Positions 51,508-61,013 are shown, numbered from the stretch's first letter. The stretch: 64,000 bases of DNA from Bacteroidota bacterium (GCA_004293915.1 RDZG01000058.1:56799-120798), one strand, 5' to 3'. A program made the numbers and translations. The notes: generated by a model from the letters alone, not told the origin.

Positions 51508-51637
51508 AATGCAAATTTATTAAAAAATGTCAAATTTTGTTATTATCGTTTTACTGATATTTTTTAACAAGTTGTTTCTAGAATCAACACATGTTTATTT
51601 TCTTAAAATGTATTATTACCCAAAATATTATAAAAAC

Positions 51638-51674
51638 AAAAAAGGCATGTAAAAATAATTTACATGCCTTTTTT
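51638..51674. terminator. Intrinsic terminator
   Basis: GGCATGTAAA aataa TTTACATGCC followed by T6. Confidence 0.8.
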
Positions 51675-51693
51675 AGGGTTATAAATTTAAGCT

Positions 51694-52791
51694 TTAAGCT
51701 ATTTCTTTGTTCATTACATCGTTTTGAATACGTATCGATTCGCCATGAATGGATTGTAAATAAGTACTCAAAAACTCTTCTGAAAGACCTTTTTTCTCGC
51801 CTTCTTTTATTCTATCTTTCACTAAATCTTGCCAACGATTCGATTGCAAAATTGTAATATTATTATCGCGTTTGTATTGACCAATTTCTTTGGCAACTTC
51901 CATGCGTTTTGCAATTAAGTTTATCAAATCTTTGTCGATACTATCTATAATATCACGAAGTTCTTCTAATTTATTTAATACAAATGGATCGCTTGTGCTG
52001 CGGTCTCTGATTACCAGCGCATTTAAAATTCTATCCAATTCGGCAGGCACAACTTGTTGTTTTGCATCAGAAAGAGCAACCGATGGATCGCGATGCGATT
52101 CAATCATTAATCCATCATAATCCAAATCCATTGCTTTTTGAGCCACTTCTTGTAAATATTCTCTCGTACCACAAATATGACTAGGGTCGCAAATCATTGG
52201 TAAATTAGGAGCTTTTCTACGCAATTCTAATGCCAATTCCCACATCGGTTTGTTACGATACTCAGATTTTATCATCGTAGAAAACCCACGGTGGATTGCA
52301 CCTAGTTTTTTAACACCAGCTTTATTCAAACGTTCTAAACCACCAATCCATAATTCTAAATCTGGATTAATAGGATTTTTTACAAACACTGGAATATCAA
52401 CACCTTTCAACGCATCTGCAATTTCTTGCATTCCAAATGGATTTACTGTAGTTCTTGCTCCAATCCAAACAATATTTACACCTGCTTTTAGGGCTTGTTC
52501 CAAATGTGTGGCATTTGCAATTTCAGTTGCAACTGGTTTGCCAACCGCTTTTCCCGCTTTGGTTAGCCACGACAAACCTTCCATGCCAATTCCTTCAAAA
52601 GTACCCGGACGAGTTCTTGGTTTCCAAATCCCAGCTCTGATAATAGAAACTTTAGGATTTTTGGCAACGCCAAGCACTGTTTCCATCACTTGTTCTTCGC
52701 TTTCGGCACTACAAGGACCAGATATTATTACGGGGGCTTTTAAATTAAATCCCCATTTTTCCATTGGGATTAAGTCTAATTCTAATTTCAT
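51694..52791 (-). CDS. Bifunctional 3-deoxy-7-phosphoheptulonate synthase/chorismate mutase type II
   Basis: VIISGPCSAESEEQVMETV..AGIWKPRTRPGTFEGIG..ICDPSHICGTRE, then CM domain LEELRDIIDSIDKDLINLIAKRMEVAKEIGQYKRDNN. Confidence 0.95.
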   Translation of the reverse strand: MKLELDLIPMEKWGFNLKAPVIISGPCSAESEEQVMETVLGVAKNPKVSIIRAGIWKPRTRPGTFEGIGMEGLSWLTKAGKAVGKPVATEIANATHLEQALKAGVNIVWIGARTTVNPFGMQEIADALKGVDIPVFVKNPINPDLELWIGGLERLNKAGVKKLGAIHRGFSTMIKSEYRNKPMWELALELRRKAPNLPMICDPSHICGTREYLQEVAQKAMDLDYDGLMIESHRDPSVALSDAKQQVVPAELDRILNALVIRDRSTSDPFVLNKLEELRDIIDSIDKDLINLIAKRMEVAKEIGQYKRDNNITILQSNRWQDLVKDRIKEGEKKGLSEEFLSTYLQSIHGESIRIQNDVMNKEIA

Positions 52792-53050
52792 TCTTTTATT
52801 GTTTACTTTTTCCTTGACTCCTTCAGGTTTTTGTTTTAATATTTTCAACTGTCGAAGTCATTTACAGTTTACTTAATTTAATTATATTTTTTGCTCGAGT
52901 TTATGCACTTTATTATCCTAAAAGTTTACATAAGATGATTGATTTGGCTAGCTTTTGCCAACCAAAATCGAAAGAAAAAAGTAAAATCTTTTGTAAAACT
53001 ATTCTTCACGTTAAAATAAAAGGTCGCAAAGGTAATTATAAATTGTGAAT

Positions 53051-53187
53051 TATAAATTATTTAGGCAATAAAAATACACTTTTATATAATGATTTTTGAA
53101 AATAGATTACACAAAGGTTTTTGGGTTATGATTTTTCTTCGCTCAAATGGCTTTGATTATTTTATTATAACATTTAGTATGATAAAA
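53051..53187. repeat. Duplicated ndk upstream region, copy 1 (degenerate, contains remnant of ndk start)
   Basis: Near-identical to 55994-56111, then ATAACATTTAGTATGATAAAA matching ndk codons at 56151-56171. Confidence 0.9.
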
Positions 53188-53380
53188 TCCCTTTTGGAGA
53201 GAGAAAAAAAGATAGGAGCAATAAAAAATGCTTAAGTTAATGATATTGATTGATAATATTTAATTATAATATTAAAATTTTAATTTTATTTTTTTTTTAA
53301 AATAATTACGCTTATGATTGTGTCATAAATGTTGAATATATAAAATAAATATTGAAACTCACTTGCATAACTTATTAATA

Positions 53381-54132
53381 ATGAGTAACTTTAACACAAG
53401 CCACAAGCCACAAGCCACAAGCCACAAGCCACAAGCCACAAGCCACAAGCCACAAGCCACAAGCCACAAGCCACAAGCATTTTTTGCTTTAAAGGATTAA
53501 TATTTTTAGGAACTATATTTTTTTTAACCGGATGTAAATCTGGAAATCCGTATGAGTTTTGCAGCATAAGTTGGCCATCCTTTGGATTTCCAGAATTAAT
53601 TAATGGTTTGCTTGGAGGGATTATAACGGGTCTAATAGCTTCCATTTTACTAACCTTATATTTCTACAATCTAAAGCCTAAAATCAAACTGCCATGTTGC
53701 ATTGATATTAGTGAATACAATATTTTAAAAATTAAAATTGAAAATGAAAATCATTTGCGAAAGTGGTATTATTGCTTCTTTAGAAAAAAATCAATAATAA
53801 ATTTAAAAATAGAAGTAGCAATTTTTAAAATAGAAAATAGAAAAACTACAACGATACATCTTGAAATAGTCAAAGATGAATTTCTATTTATCCCTTCCCA
53901 AAACAAATTTATTGATGCTGACGATTGGCATTATAGAATTTTCAAAACCAGTAATGAAGACAGCGATAAAATTGAAAATAAACTAGCAGAAGACTTTCCA
54001 AATAGAAAACTACGACTTCGTGTTTTTGGACAAGATGAAAATTCAATGGTAGGTACTATTGTCGAAGGAATATATCTTTTCAACGAAAGAAACTCAAAAT
54101 GTTTAACATTAACCACCAAAAAAAATAATTGA
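53381..54132 (+). CDS. Lipoprotein with N-terminal heptad-repeat region; start codon currently out of frame (candidate phase-variable gene)
   Basis: Frame open 53395-54132: ..HKPQATSHKPQATSIFCFKGLIFLGTIFFLTGCKSGNPYEFCSISWPSFGFPELINGLLGGIITGLIAS..; ATG at 53381 is in the adjacent frame upstream of the repeats. Confidence 0.65.
53395..53478. repeat. Heptanucleotide tandem repeat (CCACAAG)~12
   Basis: Eleven perfect CCACAAG units 53401-53477, preceded by a partial CACAAG. Confidence 0.98.
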
Positions 54133-54152
54133 ACCCTTTTAACTCAAAAACT

Positions 54153-55742
54153 ATGAAAACAATATCGAAAATTATCGGCTTACTTTTATTAAGTATAGTA
54201 TCTTTTAGCCAAAACTTAACTTTTTCGCCTGCTAGTGGAACACAAGTTATTGCTGCTAGTGGTGGGTCTTTTAGATTACAGATAACACAACCTTTTCCAG
54301 GAGGAATTAGTCTTTATAATTTCAATATTGGGATTAGTTCTAGTAGTTCAACACAAACGAATCCTACTATAACATTACAAGCTAATAATGGTCCTGCTAG
54401 AACACTTAAATTTAATATTTATGGAAATGGTGTTACATATGATTATGTCGTATCACAATTAGGGATTAATTGTACAACATTGTCGGGTGTAAATCCTACT
54501 AGCATTACTGGTAATATAAATCCATGTTTAAATGAAACAGTTACTTATTCATTACCTACCCTTTCAACTACTGGTACATGGTATAATATTAAATTTGGTA
54601 ATATCGAAGGTATTTTCTATGATACAACTACTGATGGTGGGAATTTTAATGTAAATTTCACTTTTACAGGATTGTTTGATATCCAAATTGTAAGAAGAAC
54701 AAATTGTTTTTATGGTACTAATGTTGGATTTTGGGGTAATGTTAATGTTAATCCTTCAAATCCTACTATATCAGGAATGAATACTTTTACAACAGGAAGT
54801 CCAATCAATTTTACTTCTACTTTAGAAAGTGGCGAATCTAATATATGGAGATTTAATTCTAATACCTTTACTGGTACTGCATTTAGCACTACTTTGGGGA
54901 TAGGTTTATACACCTTAACCGCTCAAAATTTCAATGGTAATTGCCCTTCGAGTTTGGTTTCACGATCGTTTACAGTTAAATCTAGGCAAACCATTGCTGG
55001 CATATCATCTTTACTTAGCGGATATACCTATCCAGTACCCAATATTAGTTTAGCCAATGTAACAGCAAGTTCTGGGTTGCCTGTAAGCGTAGTGAGTTAC
55101 GACCCATCGGTAATATCCATTTCGGGAAATGCTATTTATTTCTTAAAAGCAGGTGTTACAACCATCACGGCATCACAAGCTGGCAATAGTCAGTACTTTG
55201 CAGCACCACCGTTGGTGTATAATGTAGCTGTATCCAAAGGTTCTTCTGTGGTATCGGTTACATCATCCATACCATCAGTAGTTACTGTGGTGGGTACAGG
55301 CACCAGTTTCACCGTTTCTGGGCTGAGTTCTGTGGGTTCTCCCTTGCAGTATTCGCTTTCGGGTGGCGGCATAGTTACAAATAATGTTATTACACTTTCT
55401 CAACCAGGCACTTTTACACTCACTGTTTCAAGTCCTGAAAACGAAAAATATCAGTCTTCCACCTTGAGTTTTGTAATCAATGTGGTTACAGTTGCTGGTA
55501 TTACCAATATTATAAGTAACGAATACCAACGAGATGGAGGTTTTGAAGTTTACCCCAATCCTTCAACTGGTACTTTCACTACAAAATCTTTTGGCATATC
55601 AAGCAACGAAATTAAGTATGTAGAGGTATTTAGTATCGAAGGCATTAAAATTACTAATTTAGCCTTAGGAGTAGCTCAATTGCCTAAAGGTATCTATATA
55701 TTAAAATATGGCACTCATGTACGAAAATTAATACTAGAATAG
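54153..55742 (+). CDS. Ig-like/MBG-type surface protein with T9SS type A sorting domain
   Basis: Signal peptide MKTISKIIGLLLLSIVSFSQ; C-terminus FEVYPNPSTGTFTTKS..KYVEVFSIEGIKI..LPKGIYILKYGTHVRKLILE. Confidence 0.88.
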   Translation: MKTISKIIGLLLLSIVSFSQNLTFSPASGTQVIAASGGSFRLQITQPFPGGISLYNFNIGISSSSSTQTNPTITLQANNGPARTLKFNIYGNGVTYDYVVSQLGINCTTLSGVNPTSITGNINPCLNETVTYSLPTLSTTGTWYNIKFGNIEGIFYDTTTDGGNFNVNFTFTGLFDIQIVRRTNCFYGTNVGFWGNVNVNPSNPTISGMNTFTTGSPINFTSTLESGESNIWRFNSNTFTGTAFSTTLGIGLYTLTAQNFNGNCPSSLVSRSFTVKSRQTIAGISSLLSGYTYPVPNISLANVTASSGLPVSVVSYDPSVISISGNAIYFLKAGVTTITASQAGNSQYFAAPPLVYNVAVSKGSSVVSVTSSIPSVVTVVGTGTSFTVSGLSSVGSPLQYSLSGGGIVTNNVITLSQPGTFTLTVSSPENEKYQSSTLSFVINVVTVAGITNIISNEYQRDGGFEVYPNPSTGTFTTKSFGISSNEIKYVEVFSIEGIKITNLALGVAQLPKGIYILKYGTHVRKLILE

Positions 55743-55993
55743 TAACTTTATTTTCTTCAAAAAAACAAAATAAAGCAACTCGCTTTGTTTAATCAAATGG
55801 CTTTATATTTTTTATTTAATACTTAACAAAACAAGGTACAAGCGGATGCTTGTACCAGTGAGGTAAAAATCATACTAACTACATATTTGCCACGAATGCA
55901 CGAAAAAAAACATTAAAAATTAGTGAATTTGTGGCAAAAAAAATAATAGAAATAAATTTGGAGTAGAAGTTGTATCTTCAACTCCAATAAGGC

Positions 55994-56171
55994 TATAAAT
56001 TATTTAGGCAATAAAAATACACTTTTATATAATGATTTTTGAAAATAGATTACACAAAGGTTTTTAGGATATGATTTTTCTTCGCTCAAATGGCTTTGAT
56101 TATTTTATTATTTCGGTTTAATTTGTCAAAAAATATAAAAAATGGGAAATATAACATTTAGTATGATAAAA
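55994..56171. repeat. Duplicated ndk upstream region, copy 2 (intact, directly before ndk)
   Basis: TATAAATTATTTAGGCAATAAAAATACACTTTTATATAATGATTTTTGAAAATAGATTACACAAAGG.. shared with 53051-53168. Confidence 0.9.
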
Positions 56172-56558
56172 CCCGATGCCGTTACAGACAAGCATTCGGG
56201 AGCAATTTTAAAAATGATTGAAGAGGCAGGTTTTAGAATTAAAGCATTAAAAATGACTAATTTGACTGACGAAAGAGCGGGTCAATTTTATGAAGTTCAT
56301 AAAGAAAGACCTTTTTATGGCGAACTAAAAGCTGTAATGTCGAAAAGCCATATTATTGCAATGGTTTTGGAAAAAGAAAATGCAGTTGCCGATTTTAGAA
56401 AACTAATTGGAGCTACTAATCCTGCCAATGCAGATGCAGGAACAATACGCAAACTTTTTGCTCGTTCGCTCGAATCAAACGCCATTCATGGTTCAGATTC
56501 TGACGAAAATGCCAGAATTGAAGCGAGTTTCTTTTTTGCTCAAACCGAAATATACTAA
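56142..56558 (+). CDS. ndk: Nucleoside diphosphate kinase
   Basis: ITFSMIKPDAVTDKHSGAILKMIEEAGFRIKALKM..RKLFARSLESNAIHGSDSDENA. Confidence 0.97.
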   Translation: MGNITFSMIKPDAVTDKHSGAILKMIEEAGFRIKALKMTNLTDERAGQFYEVHKERPFYGELKAVMSKSHIIAMVLEKENAVADFRKLIGATNPANADAGTIRKLFARSLESNAIHGSDSDENARIEASFFFAQTEIY

Positions 56559-56569
56559 ATCATTTTTCT

Positions 56570-56601
56570 TGCCTCTGTTTTAAAACGAAATAGAGGCTTT
56601 T
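56570..56601 (+). terminator. Intrinsic terminator of ndk
   Basis: GCCTCT..AGAGGC followed by T5. Confidence 0.6.
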
Positions 56602-56620
56602 TACAAAAATATGTAATTTT

Positions 56621-57619
56621 ATGTCAAGTCAAGAACACACACTAATACATATTTTTGATTATAACCAAACTCATTTTAAAGAAGTTGCAAATGCCGAATT
56701 GCACACTTGTGCCGAATATACACGAAGCGATAGCATAACTTGGATAGATATAGATAGCAATAAAGATTTAAACATTGTTGAAACAATTGCTCAAAATTTT
56801 GATTTTCATCCGCTTATAAAAGAAAATATTTTAGACAAAACCCAACGACCCAAATTCGAGGATTTCGATAAAGAATTGTTTGTTTTATTAAAATTTTTGA
56901 AAAGAAACACCATTACACAAAAATTTGATACCGAAAATATTTCTGTAATTTTTGGGCAAAAAGCAGTGGTTTCGTTTCAAGAAAAAATAGAAGGCGATGC
57001 GTTTGAAAACATCCGTTTAAAAATCAGAAATCCAGCTAGTAAAATACGCAAATCAGGTACAGATTTTTTGGTTTATACACTTTTGGATGCCACAATAGAA
57101 AGTTATTTTAATCTTTTAGAAGATGTTGGCGAGCAAGTAGAGCAAATCGAAACTGCTGTGATGTCGAAGCCAGATTCTTCTACCTTGAGGCAAATTTATA
57201 GGCTCAAAAGAGATATAATGTACTTGCGCAAAGTGGTTTGGCCCATGCGTGAGGTGATTAATAATCTCATTATGACAGATAGCGAATTGATAAAAGAAAA
57301 CACAAAAATTTATTTGCGTGATGTGTATCAACACGCCTCACAAGTGCTAGACACCATCGAAATCAACCGAGAAATGCTTACAGGAATGCTAGATGTTTAT
57401 TTATCGAGCATTAGTTATCGGATGAATGCAGTAATGAAAGTACTTACCATAATTTCTACCATTTTTATTCCATTAACATTTATTACAAGCATTTATGGTA
57501 TGAATTTTGAGTTTATTCCAGAACTTAAATGGAAATGGGGCTATTTTTTTGTTTGGGGAATGGTTTTTGTTACCACAGTTGTGATGTTGAGTTATTTTAA
57601 AATAAAAAAATGGTTTTGA
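56621..57619 (+). CDS. corA: CorA family magnesium/cobalt transporter
   Basis: C-terminal two TM segments with ITSIYGMNFEFIPELKWKWGYFFVWG. Confidence 0.96.
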   Translation: MSSQEHTLIHIFDYNQTHFKEVANAELHTCAEYTRSDSITWIDIDSNKDLNIVETIAQNFDFHPLIKENILDKTQRPKFEDFDKELFVLLKFLKRNTITQKFDTENISVIFGQKAVVSFQEKIEGDAFENIRLKIRNPASKIRKSGTDFLVYTLLDATIESYFNLLEDVGEQVEQIETAVMSKPDSSTLRQIYRLKRDIMYLRKVVWPMREVINNLIMTDSELIKENTKIYLRDVYQHASQVLDTIEINREMLTGMLDVYLSSISYRMNAVMKVLTIISTIFIPLTFITSIYGMNFEFIPELKWKWGYFFVWGMVFVTTVVMLSYFKIKKWF

Positions 57620-57672
57620 TGAAAATCAGTGATTTCCCTTAACAAAAATTTACACGCTATAAATTCTTCCTT

Positions 57673-57934
57673 TCATGGGAATATTTTATAAATTTCATCT
57701 CTTTTGGCAACACGTACAAGAAAAATACAATCAACTTCTATGCTAAATCCAATACGATAATTTCCAATCCGGATTCGGTAGTATTTAGAATACCCAACCA
57801 TTTTTTTGATATCAAATTTATCAAGGTTGGTTGCCTTTTCTAATTCGCTAATAAATTTTAAGATTTCTATTTGTAATGGTTTTGAAAGCTTTTTTGGTGT
57901 CTTTTACAAATGATTTTTTAATCTCAATTTTCAT
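57673..57934 (-). pseudogene. RelE/ParE-family toxin, frameshifted
   Basis: MKIEIKKSFVKDTKK / (shift at T6 57890-57895) / KLSKPLQIEILKFISELEKATNLDKFDIKKMVGYSKYYRIRIGNYRIGFSIEVDCIFLVRVAKRDEIYKIFP*. Confidence 0.88.
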
Positions 57935-58131
57935 TCACCTAAAGATTTTAAAAAAGATTTTTTTTCGTTTTTATTAAGTGTAGCTGATTTCATTCCTTCT
58001 GCTATCATTTGTCCGAAGTTTTTATCCTCAATACTATCTATATAATCTGCTTTTGCGTCCATTATTTGTAGTATTTTAATGATTTTTTCGGCACTACTTT
58101 TAGTTTTAGTTTTTACTATTAACGTTTCCAT
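57931..58131 (-). CDS. Antitoxin paired with the RelE-like gene
   Basis: METLIVKTKTKSSAEKIIKILQIMDAKADYI..; ATGA overlap with the toxin start. Confidence 0.78.
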   Translation of the reverse strand: METLIVKTKTKSSAEKIIKILQIMDAKADYIDSIEDKNFGQMIAEGMKSATLNKNEKKSFLKSLGE

Positions 58132-58295
58132 GTTATTTTAAAGGATTATTTTATATCAAATATACAGAAAAATTCAATAGGTATTATTTTCTAATCAACA
58201 AACATCAAATTTACATTAACAAATATAGCAAATTTTAGAATTAAATAGTTAGGTTAGTTGGTAAAGAATATTTGTAGCGGATATGCTAAAACATT

Positions 58296-58318
58296 GTTAT
58301 CTGTGAGCCACAGATAAC
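58296..58318. repeat. Perfect 10-bp inverted repeat upstream of the VapBC-like pair
   Basis: GTTATCTGTG-AGC-CACAGATAAC. Confidence 0.9.
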
Positions 58319-58416
58319 GGTGATGAACTTTTGATAGCGTTGTAATTGCATATTTTTTATTTATCTTTTGTAATTAATGTGAAAATATATTAATTTCACA
58401 TCATATAAAATAAATT

Positions 58417-58635
58417 TTGATGGAAACAGTTCTGGTTCAAATTAATAACAACAAAGCTTACAGGCTCTTGGAAGATTTAGAGGATTTGAATATCATTACT
58501 GTAATTAAAAAAAACATTCCTCCCGCACAAAAGATATCTGAAAAATATGCAGGTAAACTTCCTTCTGATATTGCAGATGAATTACAAAACTACGTGAGCC
58601 AAAGTCGAAAAGAATGGAACAACCAAACTATTTGA
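58417..58635 (+). CDS. VapB-like antitoxin
   Basis: 72-aa protein overlapping the start of a PIN-domain gene. Confidence 0.75.
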   Translation: MMETVLVQINNNKAYRLLEDLEDLNIITVIKKNIPPAQKISEKYAGKLPSDIADELQNYVSQSRKEWNNQTI

Positions 58636-59003
58636 TAGACACTAATATTGTAATCGATTACTTGGGTAAAAAAATACCTACTTTGGGTATGTCTTTTATG
58701 AATAACGTCATCGATAACACTCCTTGTTTGTCAGTTGTATCTAAAATAGAAATATTAGGATACAATGCACCTAAAGAACACTACAAATTGCTTACTGATT
58801 TTATGGATGATTCCACCGTTTTAGATTTAAACTCTTTTGTTGTGGATGAGAGTATTGAAATACGCAAAAAGTATAAAACTAAACTTCCCGATGCTATTAT
58901 TGCTGCTACTGCTTTAGTTTTTGACCTTACACTAATTACTAGAAATACAAAAGACTTTGACTCAATTCAAGGATTAAAATTGATTGACCCTTGGAAAATT
59001 TAA
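58614..59003 (+). CDS. PIN-domain (VapC-like) ribonuclease toxin
   Basis: NYLIDTNIVIDYLG..SVVSKIEILGY..KLPDAIIAATALVFDLTLITRNTKDF: acidic PIN residues conserved. Confidence 0.92.
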   Translation: MEQPNYLIDTNIVIDYLGKKIPTLGMSFMNNVIDNTPCLSVVSKIEILGYNAPKEHYKLLTDFMDDSTVLDLNSFVVDESIEIRKKYKTKLPDAIIAATALVFDLTLITRNTKDFDSIQGLKLIDPWKI

Positions 59004-59157
59004 TTGATTGCGATTTGCATATTTTCTTGCCATACTTTTTCATAACTAGAGTTTATTTATTATTTTAATGGGATTTAGATAAGAAGCTAAGCTCAGTTAG
59101 GGAATTATCCCAAATCATAAATAATAATGTATGCAGGTTTAAATTTTAGCTCGTTTT

Positions 59158-59446
59158 CATTCCTTCTAATATCATTTGTCCGAAGTTTTTATCTCAATAC
59201 TATCTATATAATCTGCTTTTGCGTCCATTATTTGTAGTATTTTTATGATTTTTTCGGCACTACTTTTAGTTTTAGTTTTTACTATTAACGTTTCCATGTT
59301 ATTTTAAAGGATTATTTTATATCAAATATACAGAAAAATTCAATCAGCTTTTGTAGGTATTATTTTCTAATCAACAAACATCAAATTTACATTAACAAAT
59401 ATAGCAAATTTTAGAATTAAATAGTTAGGTTAGTTGGTGAAGAATA
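59158..59446 (-). pseudogene. Duplicate of the 57931-58131 antitoxin plus its promoter region, frameshifted
   Basis: Near-identical to 57989-58273; reads METLIVKTKTKSSAEKIIKILQIMDAKADYIDSIEIKTSDK* because one C is missing (TTATCTCAATAC versus TTATCCTCAATAC). Confidence 0.9.
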
Positions 59447-59551
59447 TTAATAAAGGCGGAATTATGTAGATTTTATGCAAAAAACACCAAACTGGACTAA
59501 AAACATGATTTACTTTTTTGAGAATCTAGGAATTATAAATTAATTTGCAAC

Positions 59552-60982
59552 ATGAAAATATGCTTAATGAAAAAAAATATCACTTCATTGGTAATACTAG
59601 TATATTGCTTTTATTCTCAGGGACAAAGTCTTATACAAGCTACTGGGTCATCAAACAATTTTAACGTCAACATCGGTGCAAACTTTGGTGGACAATATCA
59701 ATCAGGTCATATGTTTTGTTTTATTTCAAATCAAACCATAACCGGACCTGCTACACTTGCCATCAATGGGATGTCACCCCAATCTATTCTCAAAAATTTA
59801 GATCAACCACTCGCAAGTGGTGAAATCGTCAATGGACAATCAGTCTGTGTCATCTATGATGGAACCAATTTCCAACTTAATAGTCCAACTATTCCGACCT
59901 TTGTAGTCACATCATCCACAGGATGGGTAACTACAACTTTTGGTCTGAATTATGATGCAAATGGAAGTGTTGTTGTACGAGGAACTATCAATACTGGACC
60001 TATCTATGACATCACTCAAGCAAGTACAGCAACATGGTTTCAATATGCTCCAAGAAAAGGCGCATTAAAAATTGGTCGTGCTGATGCTACTAGTTGGCTT
60101 GATGCAAATACAGGACGTTATACATTTTCTTCGGGCGATAGAAATAGAGCTGGAGCAAACAATTCTGCAGCTATCGGTGGAACACTAAATATTATTGTTA
60201 CTTCTAGCGGCGTCAACTCTGTTGCTATCGGTGGAGCAAATTCAACAATTATTGGTAATAATGCTATAAGCCTAGGAACAAATCTTTCGATTCCTTCTTA
60301 TGGAGAAGTTAGTATGGGATTATTTAATCGTCCTTACAGTGGCACACCCAATACATCTATTCCAACTGATCAACTCTTTAGTATTGGTAATGGAACTGGA
60401 GTTGGAGCAGAATCTAATGCCTTAGTAGTACTTAAAAATGGAAATATCGGTATCAATAATGTCGACAATCCTACCGCTACGTTGGATATCAATTGAACGG
60501 TCAAGTTGAGAAACTTCACTACACCTGGTATCTTGAGTACTGATAATACTGGACAGATACAACTTATTTCCGCTTGCGGATTTAATGTGTATAGAAGTAG
60601 TGATCAGATCCTTACTTCAAGTGTGATTGGCATCGTCAATTTTGATGTAGCATCATACAATGATGGTAATGCTTTTGATCTGAGTACAGATGAATTTACT
60701 GCTCCTAGCAATGGGATTTATCAATTCTCTGCCAAAATCATGGTCAAAGATATTGGACAAGTCGATCTGATGCTCTACCTCAATAGTAGCGTCATAGAAC
60801 AAACTTCACAATTCTTTACTTTAGGAACTTCAGGCAACAACACATTATCAGTCAATAGTACACTCAAACTCAATAGCGGTGATAAAATTACTTTGAGAGC
60901 ATTGCAAATTACTGCAAGCAATCAGGTGATCAAAAACATCAACAATGCTACGATCCGTTTTAGTGGATCGAGACTATATTAA
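59552..60982 (+). pseudogene. Surface adhesin/fibre-like protein with YadA-head-like repeats and C1q/TNF-like C-terminus, split by an in-frame TGA
   Basis: 59552-60496 and 60506-60982 share one frame and are separated by TGA at 60494-60496; NSVAIGGANSTIIGNNAISLG head motifs, then a C1q-like C-terminal beta domain. Confidence 0.75.
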
Positions 60983-61013
60983 AAAAGCCCCCGAAATTCG
61001 GGGGTGCTTTTTA
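60979..61013 (+). terminator. Intrinsic terminator
   Basis: AAAAAAGCCCCCGAAATTCGGGGGTGCTTTTT. Confidence 0.85.

Noticed and set aside
53391-53645. Minus-strand ORF with LVACGLW repeats
   Set aside because: It exists only because the heptanucleotide repeat is stop-free in every frame; the plus-strand lipoprotein frame explains the region better
59158-59446. Second functional antitoxin gene
   Set aside because: The copy has a one-base deletion giving a premature stop and no adjacent toxin, so it is a remnant
60494-60496. UGA as selenocysteine or reassigned codon
   Set aside because: TGA is used as a normal stop by several intact genes here (for example 16580-16582 and 57931-57933), and no obvious SECIS-like hairpin was seen after it
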